Position numbers and translations under genes: made by a program
NCBI GenBank assembly: GCA_902362875.1
Contig: CABIYF010000003.1
Coordinates: 1-64,000 of the forward strand
DNA length: 64,000 nt
Source of the DNA: Eubacteriaceae bacterium
GTDB taxonomy: Bacteria > Bacillota > Clostridia > Lachnospirales > Lachnospiraceae
Direction of reading: 5' to 3'
Part shown: piece after piece, positions 18,641 to 28,000 of the stretch
How the letters are laid out: every line of letters starts with the position of its first letter
Position numbering within the stretch: position 1 is the stretch's first letter
Notes under the pieces: model-generated
Told to the model about the DNA's origin: nothing
Databases searched by the model: none
Seen by the model: the letters and a program-made list of their open reading frames with translations, nothing else

Positions 18641-19984
18641 TCAAATCACACTTCTCAATTTCCGATAATTCGCCCAACAAAGAAATAAAGAACTAACCAT
18701 CAATCCTCCCAAATACCCAGCCACCCCATACAATGGAATTACAAATAAAATAAAACAAATCTGAATCACAAGTGACACACTATTATGAAGCAGTGTATCT
18801 TTCGTCTTCCCAAGTCCATTCAAGATCGTAGACAAAATCGAAGAACAATACAAAAACGGACACAAAAAAGACAACAATCTCAAATATTCCCCACAAAGCC
18901 GATTATGAAAAAAGAAATTTCCAATCCAAGGCCCAAGCACAAAGAATCCGCAAAAAGCTCCAACACCAAGAATTACACAAAAGATCAGAGGCAAGATAGC
19001 ACAACGCCTGAGATAAGCAGGATTATTTTCGGCTTTAGCAGCGGAAATCTTAGGCAGAAGCATCAAAGACAAAGCATTGGTAATTGTAGACGGAAACATA
19101 ATAAAAGGAAGTGCCATCCCGCTTAAAATTCCATAAATTTCAACACTACGATAACGATTTCCATAAAAACGATATAACATCATCGGAATCAGAATACTTT
19201 GAACACTCTGAAGTAAAGTCACAGATAAACTGTTTAAAGTCAGCGGAATTCCAAGGGATAGCAGTTCATAAAATACGGAATGTTTTGACACGAAAGAAGC
19301 AGATGAAACACAAGCCAGATCAGCTTTTTTATGTAAAAGATAGTAGATGACAGTAAAGCAAAATGAAACAATCTCTCCAACAGCCATTCCACAGACAGCT
19401 AGAAATGCTGCAACCGGCATTTTCTCCATCATAAATACAGAGAGCAAAAAGATAGAAGATACTCTTGAAATCTGCTCCAAGCACAAAGAAACTGCAGGAA
19501 CACCAGAGTTTCCAATTCCAAGACAATATCCGTGAATACAGTTTTTGACTCCGACAAAAGGAAGAACAAGAACAGCAAGTCTAAGGCATGGTACGCAGTC
19601 AGGTTCATGAAGAAATACAGAACAGATTTCTTCTGCATACCAAAATACAAAAAAGGAGAAAATGATACAAAGACACAGCGTAAGAACGATCGTAATCCGA
19701 AGCACAAGGCGTGCAGCATCAATGTTTCCAGCCGCTTTTTTCTCAGCCGTAATCTTAGAAAGTGCAATCTGAAATCCCTGAAAACAGACAGCAAAGCCAA
19801 GAAGATAAACAGGAAAGATCAGCTGATAAATTCCCATTTGATGTGCACCAATTACGCCTGCCAGAAATATTCTATTATAGAATCCAATGAGTCTTGAAAG
19901 AAAGTTAGAAAGTGTTAAGATCACAGTGCCGCAGATAAATGGGCTTGCCTTTTTCATAAGAGATACCAGCCGCTTTTTAATCAT
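18641..19984 (-). CDS. SpoVB/MurJ-like polysaccharide flippase of the MOP superfamily
   Basis: 447 residues with about 12-14 hydrophobic helices. The N-terminal pattern FICGTVILTLSNFLSRLIGFYNRIFLA...GAHQMGIYQLIFPVY is typical of SpoVB-like and O-antigen/lipid-linked oligosaccharide exporters. SpoVB is required for spore cortex synthesis. At 447 residues it is shorter than the usual 500 or more, so it may be a relative with another cargo. No good ribosome site precedes the first ATG (19984); the ATG at 19957 (MKKASPF) is an alternative. It is divergent from iscR. Confidence 0.82.
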   Translation of the reverse strand: MIKKRLVSLMKKASPFICGTVILTLSNFLSRLIGFYNRIFLAGVIGAHQMGIYQLIFPVYLLGFAVCFQGFQIALSKITAEKKAAGNIDAARLVLRITIVLTLCLCIIFSFFVFWYAEEICSVFLHEPDCVPCLRLAVLVLPFVGVKNCIHGYCLGIGNSGVPAVSLCLEQISRVSSIFLLSVFMMEKMPVAAFLAVCGMAVGEIVSFCFTVIYYLLHKKADLACVSSASFVSKHSVFYELLSLGIPLTLNSLSVTLLQSVQSILIPMMLYRFYGNRYRSVEIYGILSGMALPFIMFPSTITNALSLMLLPKISAAKAENNPAYLRRCAILPLIFCVILGVGAFCGFFVLGPWIGNFFFHNRLCGEYLRLLSFLCPFLYCSSILSTILNGLGKTKDTLLHNSVSLVIQICFILFVIPLYGVAGYLGGLMVSSLFLCWANYRKLRSVI

Positions 19985-20022
19985 TGTATGAAATAAAAAA
20001 ACAAGATATTACAAAATAGTAT

Positions 20023-20084
20023 TTGACATAAGAAACACGCTTTGTTAATATAACAAATGAAATCCGAGTTATATAGTCGGGATT
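20023..20084 (+). promoter_or_regulatory. iscR promoter and probable Rrf2/IscR operator
   Basis: TTGACA (20023-20028), 17-bp spacer, TAATAT (20046-20051). Immediately downstream, at 20061-20084, a dyad AATCCGA-N9-CGGGATT (half sites differ by one extra G) sits between the -10 and the start codon at 20096. That is the expected place for Fe-S cluster dependent autorepression by the IscR encoded next. The regulator assignment is inference. Confidence 0.6.
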
Positions 20085-20095
20085 GAGGTGAGAGA

Positions 20096-20554
20096 ATGAA
20101 ATTATCGACAAAAGGACGCTATGGATTAAGAGCGATGGTAGACATTGCAGTATACAGTCAGGACGGCCCGGTACCGATCAGTGCGATCGCAGAGAGACAG
20201 AATATTTCTGTCAGATACTTAGAGCAGTTATTACCAAAACTTAAGAAAGCAGGAATCATCAAAAGTATTCGCGGAGCACAAGGTGGATATATGCTGGATA
20301 AAGATCCCAAGGACATTTCCGCAGGAGACATTTTAAGAACTCTGGAAGGAGATTTAACACCGATCGATTGTGCGGCATTTACTGGAGATACATCGACTTG
20401 CAGCGGGACGAAGTTCTGTGTAACCAAAACAGTCTGGAAACGAATCAATGACAGCGTTCAACAAGCAGTTGATTCGATCACTTTAAAAGAATTGATGGAA
20501 GAATCAATCGAAATACATTCAAAATATGATCAAGAAGAAAGGCAGGAATCATAA
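20096..20554 (+). CDS. iscR: Fe-S cluster responsive Rrf2-family regulator IscR
   Basis: 152 residues. Winged helix with ISAIAERQNISVRYLEQLLPKLKKAG and the wing IRGAQGGYML. Cysteines in DCAAFTGDTSTCSGTKFC give the three-Cys cluster-binding arrangement of IscR-type proteins. It begins the iscR-iscS-iscU-mnmA cluster, with iscS starting 2 bp after its stop. It should sense Fe-S status and repress this operon, with a dyad upstream as likely site. Confidence 0.92.
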   Translation: MKLSTKGRYGLRAMVDIAVYSQDGPVPISAIAERQNISVRYLEQLLPKLKKAGIIKSIRGAQGGYMLDKDPKDISAGDILRTLEGDLTPIDCAAFTGDTSTCSGTKFCVTKTVWKRINDSVQQAVDSITLKELMEESIEIHSKYDQEERQES

Positions 20555-20556
20555 TC

Positions 20557-21741
20557 ATGGAAAAGAAAATCATTTACTTAGATCATGCAGCTACTACAGC
20601 AACAAGACCGGAAGTTGTAGATGCAATGCTTCCTTATTTTACAGAAAACTTCTGGAATCCATCCAGTGTATATACACCAGCGTTAAACAACCGTAAAGTT
20701 GTAGACGAATCAAGAGATACGATCGCAAAATCTCTTGGAACAACACCAGAGAACATCTACTTCACAGCAGGTGGTTCCGAATCTGATAACTGGGCATTAA
20801 AATGTACAGCAGAAGCTTATCAGAATAAAGGAAAACATATCATCACAAGTAAGATCGAGCATCATGCGATCCTTCATACATGTGAATACCTTGAAAAACG
20901 AGGATTTGAGATCACATACATCGATGTTGATGAAAACGGAATCTTAAAATTAGACGATTTAAAAGCAGCGATCAGACCAGACACAATCTTAATCTCAGTT
21001 ATGTTTGCAAACAATGAGATCGGAACAATCCAGCCAATCAAAGAGATCGGTGCGATCGCAAAAGAACACGGAATCTTATTCCACACAGATGCAGTTCAGG
21101 CATATGCTCAGATTCCAATCAATGTAGATGAATGCAATATCGATATGTTAAGTGTCAGCGGACACAAATTCGGTGGACCAAAAGGAATCGGATTCTTATA
21201 TATCAGAAAAGGATTAAAACTTCGTTCATTCGTTCATGGTGGAGCACAGGAAAGAAAAAGACGTGCAGGAACAGAGAATATCACAGGTATCGTAGGACTT
21301 GCAAAAGCAGTTGAGATTGCATTTGCAACAATGGATGAGAGAATCAAACATGAAACAGAAGTTCGTGACTATGCGATCAAGAGAATCTTAGCAGAAGTTC
21401 CATACTGCCGTTTAAACGGAGATGCAACAAGAAGAGTGCCAAACAACATCAACATCAGCTTCCAGTTCATCGAAGGTGAATCTTTACTGATCATGCTTGA
21501 TATGGCAGGAATCTGTGCATCCAGTGGATCTGCATGTACATCTGGATCATTAGATCCATCTCATGTACTGTTAGCCATCGGACTGCCTCATGAGATCGCT
21601 CATGGATCACTTCGTATGACAATCGGAGAAGAAACAACAAAAGAAGATATGGACTATGTTGTAGATCATATCAAAGAGATCGTGACAAAATTAAGAACAA
21701 TGTCACCTTTATACGAAGATTTCGTAAAGAAAAATAACTAA
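20557..21741 (+). CDS. iscS: Cysteine desulfurase (IscS/NifS)
   Basis: 394 residues. It converts cysteine to alanine and passes persulfide sulfur to Fe-S scaffolds and to MnmA. PLP-binding features: DHAATTATRPEV at the N terminus, HTDAVQAYAQIP, the Schiff-base lysine in SVSGHKFGGPKG, and the active-site loop Cys in CASSGSACTSG. It is in an operon with scaffold iscU and thiouridylase mnmA, matching its two known outlets. Confidence 0.96.
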   Translation: MEKKIIYLDHAATTATRPEVVDAMLPYFTENFWNPSSVYTPALNNRKVVDESRDTIAKSLGTTPENIYFTAGGSESDNWALKCTAEAYQNKGKHIITSKIEHHAILHTCEYLEKRGFEITYIDVDENGILKLDDLKAAIRPDTILISVMFANNEIGTIQPIKEIGAIAKEHGILFHTDAVQAYAQIPINVDECNIDMLSVSGHKFGGPKGIGFLYIRKGLKLRSFVHGGAQERKRRAGTENITGIVGLAKAVEIAFATMDERIKHETEVRDYAIKRILAEVPYCRLNGDATRRVPNNINISFQFIEGESLLIMLDMAGICASSGSACTSGSLDPSHVLLAIGLPHEIAHGSLRMTIGEETTKEDMDYVVDHIKEIVTKLRTMSPLYEDFVKKNN

Positions 21742-21826
21742 GAGATTTTCTAAAAGAAAATGATAAAGAAAATCAGCAAATAATAGAATTTCAGCAGAAT
21801 TTATAGATAAACCAGGAGGAATCACA

Positions 21827-22264
21827 ATGTACAGTGAGAAAGTAATGGATCATTTTCAGAATCCAAGAAACGTAGGAGAAATTGAAAACGCCAGTGGTGT
21901 TGGAACAGTTGGTAACGCAAAATGTGGAGATATCATGAGAATCTACTTAGATATCGATGATAACGGAATCATCCAGGATGTTAAATTTAAGACATTTGGA
22001 TGCGGAGCAGCGGTTGCAACAAGCAGTATGGCAACAGAGCTTGTAAAAGGAAAGAACATCCAGCAGGCATTAGAAGTAACAAACAAAGCCGTTATGGAAG
22101 CATTAGACGGACTTCCACCAGTGAAAGTTCACTGCTCTTTACTTGCAGAAGAAGCAATTCACGCAGCATTATGGGATTATGCTGAGAAAAATGGTATCAA
22201 GATCGAAGGATTAGAAAAACCTAAAACAGATATCAGTGAAGGTGAAGAAGAAGAGGAATACTAG
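21827..22264 (+). CDS. iscU: Fe-S cluster scaffold protein IscU/NifU-like
   Basis: 145 residues. Three cluster-ligand cysteines occur in NAKCGDIM, FGCGAAVATS and KVHCSLLAEEA, the conserved IscU pattern. The C-terminal tail is acidic (SEGEEEEEY). It receives sulfur from IscS upstream and assembles [2Fe-2S] clusters. The 85-bp gap after iscS shows no terminator, and an AGGAGG ribosome site is present. Confidence 0.95.
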   Translation: MYSEKVMDHFQNPRNVGEIENASGVGTVGNAKCGDIMRIYLDIDDNGIIQDVKFKTFGCGAAVATSSMATELVKGKNIQQALEVTNKAVMEALDGLPPVKVHCSLLAEEAIHAALWDYAEKNGIKIEGLEKPKTDISEGEEEEEY

Positions 22265-22273
22265 GAGGCAGTT

Positions 22274-23359
22274 GTGAAAGAAAAAGTCGTGGTTGGAATG
22301 TCAGGAGGCGTTGATTCATCCGTTGCAGCATATCTCTTAAAGAAACAAGGATACGATGTGATCGGTGTGACAATGCAGATCTGGCAGGAAGAAGATGAGT
22401 TTGTTCAGGAAGAGAATGGCGGATGCTGTGGATTATCAGCCGTTGATGATGCAAGACGCGTTGCTCAGGCAATCGGAATTCCTCATTATGTCATGAACTT
22501 CAGAAAAGACTTCAAAGATAAAGTAATTGACTATTTCTGTGAAGAATATTTAAATGCAAGAACTCCAAATCCATGTATCGCATGTAACCGTTATGTGAAA
22601 TGGGAGTCCTTATTAAAGCGTTGCTTAGACATCGGAGCAGACTACATTGCAACCGGACATTATTCACAGATCACAAAGCTTGATAACGGACGTTATGCGT
22701 TAAAATGTTCCAAGACACAGAAGAAAGACCAGACCTATGCATTATATAATCTGACTCAGAATCAACTTTCCAAAACACTTATGCCGATCGGGGCATACAC
22801 AAAAGATGAAGTCAGAGAGATCGCAGAAGAGATCGGACTGTTAGTTGCCAAGAAGCCTGACAGTCAGGACATCTGCTTTGTAGATGATAACTATGGTGAA
22901 TTTATTGAAGAGACAACTGGAACAAAGATTCCAAAAGGAAACTTCGTAGATCCAGAAGGCAATGTCTTAGGACAGCATAAAGGAATCATTTACTATACAG
23001 TAGGACAGAGAAGAGGTCTTGGATTATCCTTGAAGAAACCAGGATATGTCATCAAAGTAGACAAAGATACGAATGAAGTTGTAGTTGGAGACAAGCAGGA
23101 TCTGTTTGCCAATGTTTTATATGGAAATAAAGTAAACTGCATGTCCGTACCAGAATTTGAAGACGGTATGAAACTGATGGCGAAGATCCGTTATAACAGT
23201 CCGGAAGTTCCTTGCAGAGTTTATATGACTGGAGAAGACGAAGTAAGAGTCGTCTTTGATGAACCGCAGAGAGCGATCACACCGGGACAGGCAGTCGTAT
23301 TCTATGATGGAGATATCGTTGCAGGAGGAGCTACGATTCTTCGTGTGGCAAATGAATAG
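22274..23359 (+). CDS. mnmA: tRNA 2-thiouridine(34) synthase
   Basis: 361 residues from a GTG at 22274 following AGGAGG. PP-loop GMSGGVDSSVAAYLL at residue 8, catalytic Cys in NPCIACNRYVKW, second catalytic Cys in DSQDICFVDD, plus ATGHY. It thiolates U34 of tRNA Lys/Glu/Gln using IscS-derived sulfur. Last gene of the isc operon, followed by a strong terminator. Confidence 0.96.
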   Translation: MKEKVVVGMSGGVDSSVAAYLLKKQGYDVIGVTMQIWQEEDEFVQEENGGCCGLSAVDDARRVAQAIGIPHYVMNFRKDFKDKVIDYFCEEYLNARTPNPCIACNRYVKWESLLKRCLDIGADYIATGHYSQITKLDNGRYALKCSKTQKKDQTYALYNLTQNQLSKTLMPIGAYTKDEVREIAEEIGLLVAKKPDSQDICFVDDNYGEFIEETTGTKIPKGNFVDPEGNVLGQHKGIIYYTVGQRRGLGLSLKKPGYVIKVDKDTNEVVVGDKQDLFANVLYGNKVNCMSVPEFEDGMKLMAKIRYNSPEVPCRVYMTGEDEVRVVFDEPQRAITPGQAVVFYDGDIVAGGATILRVANE

Positions 23360-23374
23360 AGAATTGAAATAACA

Positions 23375-23427
23375 AGAAAGTTTTTATACATAACAGAAAT
23401 GCACTGTATAAAAACTTTCTTTTTTTA
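23375..23427 (+). terminator. Intrinsic terminator of the isc-mnmA operon
   Basis: A perfect 16-bp stem (23375-23390 and 23405-23420) is followed by a run of seven T. Confidence 0.9.
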
Positions 23428-23506
23428 TACAGTTTTTATTTTTTTTCTGTAAATATGATATAATGAAAAAATATAGAAATGGGAGCCAGATAAGGGAGAC
23501 AAAGAT

Positions 23507-24979
23507 ATGAAAAAAAGATTTATGGCAGTTCTTATGGTATGTGTGATGGCTGTATCATCATTTACTGCATGTAAAAGTTCCAAGACAAATGAAGCCAAAA
23601 CAGTTAAATTAGATCCAGATAATCTAGTGACAATAAAGATCTGGCATTACTATAATGGAACACAGCAGGCAACATTTGATAAACTATTAGAAAAATTCAA
23701 TTCAACAGTCGGAAAAGAAAAGGGAATCTATGTTGAAGGATACGGACATGGTTCCGTAGCAGATCTGGAGAAAGCAATTACAAGTTCGGTCAACGAAGAA
23801 GTTGGGGCAGAAGATATGCCGGATATTTTCTCAACCTATGCAGACACTGCATATTCTATTCAGAAAAAAGGAAAATTAGCGGATCTTTCCGAATATTTTA
23901 CCAAGAAAGAGATTTCAAAATATGTGGATTCTTATATCAAAGAAGGATACCTGAATAACGATAAAAAGCTGTATTTATTACCAGTAGCCAAATCAAGTGA
24001 AATCATGCTGTTAAACAAAACAGACTGGGAGCCATTTGCCAAGGCAACACACACAAGTCTTAGTGAATTAAAGACAACAGAGGGAATTACAGCGGTTGCC
24101 AAGAAATATTATGAATGGACGGATGCACAGACACCAGACACACCAAATGATGGAAAAGCATTCTATGGAAGAGATTCTATGTCAAATTACTTTGTGATCG
24201 GAATGAAACAGATGGGAAAAGAAATCTTTGAAGTTAAAGATGGCAAAGTAACCGTCAACACAGACAAGAAATTACTAAAAAGATTATGGGAAAATTATTA
24301 TGTTCCGTATGTGAGTGGATATTTTGCGGCTTATGGCAAGTTCCGTTCAGATGACGTGAAAACAGGAAATATTCTGGCATATACAGGATCAACATCATCT
24401 GCGTTTTATTTTCCACAGAGTGTAGAAGGCGATACAACTTCTCATGCCATTGATTATAAAGTGTTAGAAGCACCGGTTATGAAAGGTGGAAAGAATTATA
24501 AAGTCCAGCAGGGTGCTGGAATGGCCGTGACAAAATCAGATGATGAACATGAGTATGCGGCAACCGTTTTCTTAAAATGGTTTTCAAAGAAAGAACAGAA
24601 CCTCGAATTTGTCTGCCAGTCTTCTTACATGCCAGTCCTGAAAGAAGCGAACAGTATGAAGAGTGTTGACAAAGTTGTCAAAGAAAAGAAAATCAAAATG
24701 GACAGTAAAACTTACGATTGTCTAAAAAGCATGTTAGATAACTTTGACAAAACAGATTTCTATACAACGAAGACATTTGAGAATGGATACAACATGCGTA
24801 AAGTTTTAGATTATAATCTGTCTGATCGTGCAGCCGCAGACAAAGAGGCAGCAGATAAAGAGATCAAGGCAGGAGCATCCAGAGACAGTGTATTAAAAAA
24901 ATATACATCTGATAAGAGCTTTGAAAAATGGTACAAAGGATTCTGTCAGGCAATGAAAAATGCGCAGAATTCAAAATAA
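23507..24979 (+). CDS. Extracellular solute-binding lipoprotein (sugar ABC-type), orphan
   Basis: 490 residues. Lipobox with Cys22 (SSFTAC), then a family 1-like solute-binding fold (VTIKIWHYYNGTQQATFDKLLEKF; DMPDIFSTYADTAY; LPVAKSSEIMLLNK; GAGMAVTKSDDEHEYAATVFLKWF). Such proteins usually bind oligosaccharides for ABC import, yet no permease or ATPase is present. The next gene, 31 bp downstream, is a hybrid histidine kinase with a large extracytoplasmic domain. The protein is therefore more likely a ligand presenter for that sensor, or it shares permeases encoded elsewhere. The mature end is Lys/Ala-rich. Confidence 0.88.
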   Translation: MKKRFMAVLMVCVMAVSSFTACKSSKTNEAKTVKLDPDNLVTIKIWHYYNGTQQATFDKLLEKFNSTVGKEKGIYVEGYGHGSVADLEKAITSSVNEEVGAEDMPDIFSTYADTAYSIQKKGKLADLSEYFTKKEISKYVDSYIKEGYLNNDKKLYLLPVAKSSEIMLLNKTDWEPFAKATHTSLSELKTTEGITAVAKKYYEWTDAQTPDTPNDGKAFYGRDSMSNYFVIGMKQMGKEIFEVKDGKVTVNTDKKLLKRLWENYYVPYVSGYFAAYGKFRSDDVKTGNILAYTGSTSSAFYFPQSVEGDTTSHAIDYKVLEAPVMKGGKNYKVQQGAGMAVTKSDDEHEYAATVFLKWFSKKEQNLEFVCQSSYMPVLKEANSMKSVDKVVKEKKIKMDSKTYDCLKSMLDNFDKTDFYTTKTFENGYNMRKVLDYNLSDRAAADKEAADKEIKAGASRDSVLKKYTSDKSFEKWYKGFCQAMKNAQNSK

Positions 24980-25010
24980 TTGCAGGAGTACAACATAAGG
25001 GAGACGGAAC

Positions 25011-28000
25011 GTGAAGAAGAAAAGATCATTATTACAGATCATGTTAATACCGATGTTACTGATCGTATTGATTCAGGGAATCATACCATTTGTAACGCTT
25101 GTTTTCAGCGGGATCAAAACAAGCCTTGAGGAAAATACGATTCAGATGGATGAACATATGGTAGAGAAGAATCAGGTGGTCTTACAAAATGATATGAATG
25201 AAAAATGGCGTTCTATCTATAAAGAAAGTGATGGACTGAATGCAAAATTAAAGCAGTTTCTGCAGACACAAAACAGTGATATGAATCATTTTTTGTCATC
25301 AGAACAGATGCAGAAAAAATATATTCAGAAGACATTTCCACAGTTATTAAGCACACTCCAGTATAATACGACATCCGGTGTATTTTTAATTCTTGCAAAT
25401 GATAAGGATGTTACACAAAAGGCTGATTATCAAGGATTTTTCGTAAGAGATTTTGATCCGCAGACAAAGACGGCATCGAATACAGATCTTATGATGGAAA
25501 AGGGAGATAAGGCAATCTCACACAGCTGTGATATCTCTCTTGATACACCATGGACAACGAACTTTCATTTTGAGGGAAATGGACAACGTGCAGCAGATGA
25601 TTTTTATTATCAGCCGTATATGGCAGCATTAAAACACAAGAATAGTAAGATGGAGGATCTTGGATATTGGTCAAAACCATTTGTCTTGGAAGATAATTAT
25701 CTGGACGATCATAAGATGATCACGTATTCTGTTCCATTAGAGTATGATGGAGAAATCTATGGTGTTCTTGGTGTTGAAATTTCCATGGATTATCTTGGAA
25801 GCTATTATTCTGTGCATGATCTGGATACAGCGAGGAATGCAGGATATGCACTGGCGGTGGAACATTCGAATGGAAAATATGAGACGATCAGTGGAAAAGG
25901 AAGCCTTTATGATGCGTCAATAAGAAATGGCAGGACATTGAAACTTGAGCAGCAGGGAGAGCAGGGACTTTACAAAGTGAGAGATGCAGCAGTTGGAAAG
26001 CAGGAAATCTATGCGATCACGAAGCCGTTAAAATTATACAGCAATAATGTACCATATCAGGATACAAAATGGGTCTTATGTGGATTCGTAACAGAAAATT
26101 CAATCTACGGTCTTGGAAACCAGGTATATATAAGAATTATTGAGGCGGTTTTAGGAAGTACAATATGTGCGGTGTTATTGCTCTACATTCTGGTGCGATA
26201 CGTGACAAAACCAGTGTATTCACTGGTAGAAAGTGTCAGACAGAGAGTAAAAGGAATTCATGAATATGGATCTTCTGACATCAGGGAAATCGATGAATTA
26301 CATGGAGTGATCGAGAAGCTGACAGATGCCCAGAAAGAAGCAGAAGAGAGATTACTGGAAGAGAAAGAACGATATAAGATCGCAGTTGAGACTTCGAATG
26401 ATATGTTCTTTACCTATCGAAAGAAAGACGGGATTCTGGAAATTGTAAATAGTGAAGGATTTGACGGCATATGGGATTGCAGGAATCATCCGGAATATTT
26501 AAGAAATGAATGCATTCATCCAGATGACCAGAAAAAGGTGTTTGACAGTTTTAAAGGTGACGAGAAAAAACTGGATATCGAATTTCGTTTAAGACAGTCT
26601 GTTGGAGCGGATTACAAATGGGTTAATTTAACTGGAAGTGTAATGAAAGATGAGAATGGAGATTACAACCGGGTAGTTGCGTGTGTACATAATATCCAGC
26701 AGCATAAGATGCTGGAAGAAGCACAGAAAAATAAACAGATTATGGATTCTACAACAAAATTTTACCGGCTGGAACATGGAATTAACGAGATCATTTCCAT
26801 GCAGGAGATGAAAGATCGTTCCGTACTTTCTGTATTAGAGATCGACCAGTTTATGAAACTGAATCAGAAATACGGTCTGGTATTTGGCGACCTGCTTCTT
26901 GAGAGACTTGCCAAGATTATCCGAAGACAATGTATAGACAGGAATATTTATGATGCAGTCTATATCAGAGGAAATGCAGGCAAGGTTCTGATATGGCTTC
27001 CGAATAGAGATGAAACAGATATGAAGGCACTGTTAAATGAGATTCGGGAAGCATTTAAAATGATCGTGCATAAAGATTATCAGATATTAAATTTTAAGGC
27101 AGGGATCAGCCGGACAGATAAGACAGAGGACGTCTGGGAGGTTGTAAAACAGGCAGAGAAAGCACTGCAGAGTGCACAGGAGAAACAGATAAATAATCTG
27201 TGCTATGAAGATCTTACCGAAGAACAGAAGATAATTCCAGAGGATATGAAGATTGACGAACGGCCTCCATTTGAGAAGTTAAAAGAGATGAGTCTGTCTT
27301 CACTTGCACTGAATTTATTTGACCGAAGTGGTGACATGAAGGTAACACTGGATATGCTTGCGTTGAAACTTCAGGAAGTATGCGGCCTTTATAATATTGT
27401 CATTACGACATTTAATAAGGAATATCTGGTAAACAGCCTTTTTTATCAATGGAAAGACGAAGATAAACTTCAAAATACTGGAATTGTACATTGTAATGCA
27501 ACGCAATATATGCAGTTTATCCAGACAAACATCAAACAAAAAATTCTTCCAGTCACATATAAAGAGAGACAGGAACCTGTCATTGCGGAGTTTGTGAAGG
27601 AATATGATGGTATGATCTTCCATATGGTTGACGATGGAGAATACTCAGGAAGTATAGTGTTTATCGGGGTAGACAGAAAATACATCTATGGTGAGAAAGA
27701 GCAAAAACAGTTAGAAGAGATCAGTGCGATCATTCAGAATCGTATCAATCTTCAGAGACATGACTTGCTGGCACAGGCCAAATCTGATTTTCTGGCTCGT
27801 ATGTCACATGAGATCCGCACACCGATGAATGGTATCATTGGTATGACAGAAATCGCATTAAGAGAAGATCAGGGAGAAGAAAAAAGAACAGACTGTCTAC
27901 GAAAGATTCAGAGTTCTTCGACTTACCTGCTTGGTATTTTAAATGACATTCTTGATATGAGCAAGATTGAGAGTGGAAAGATGCAGCTAGTCAAAGGAGA

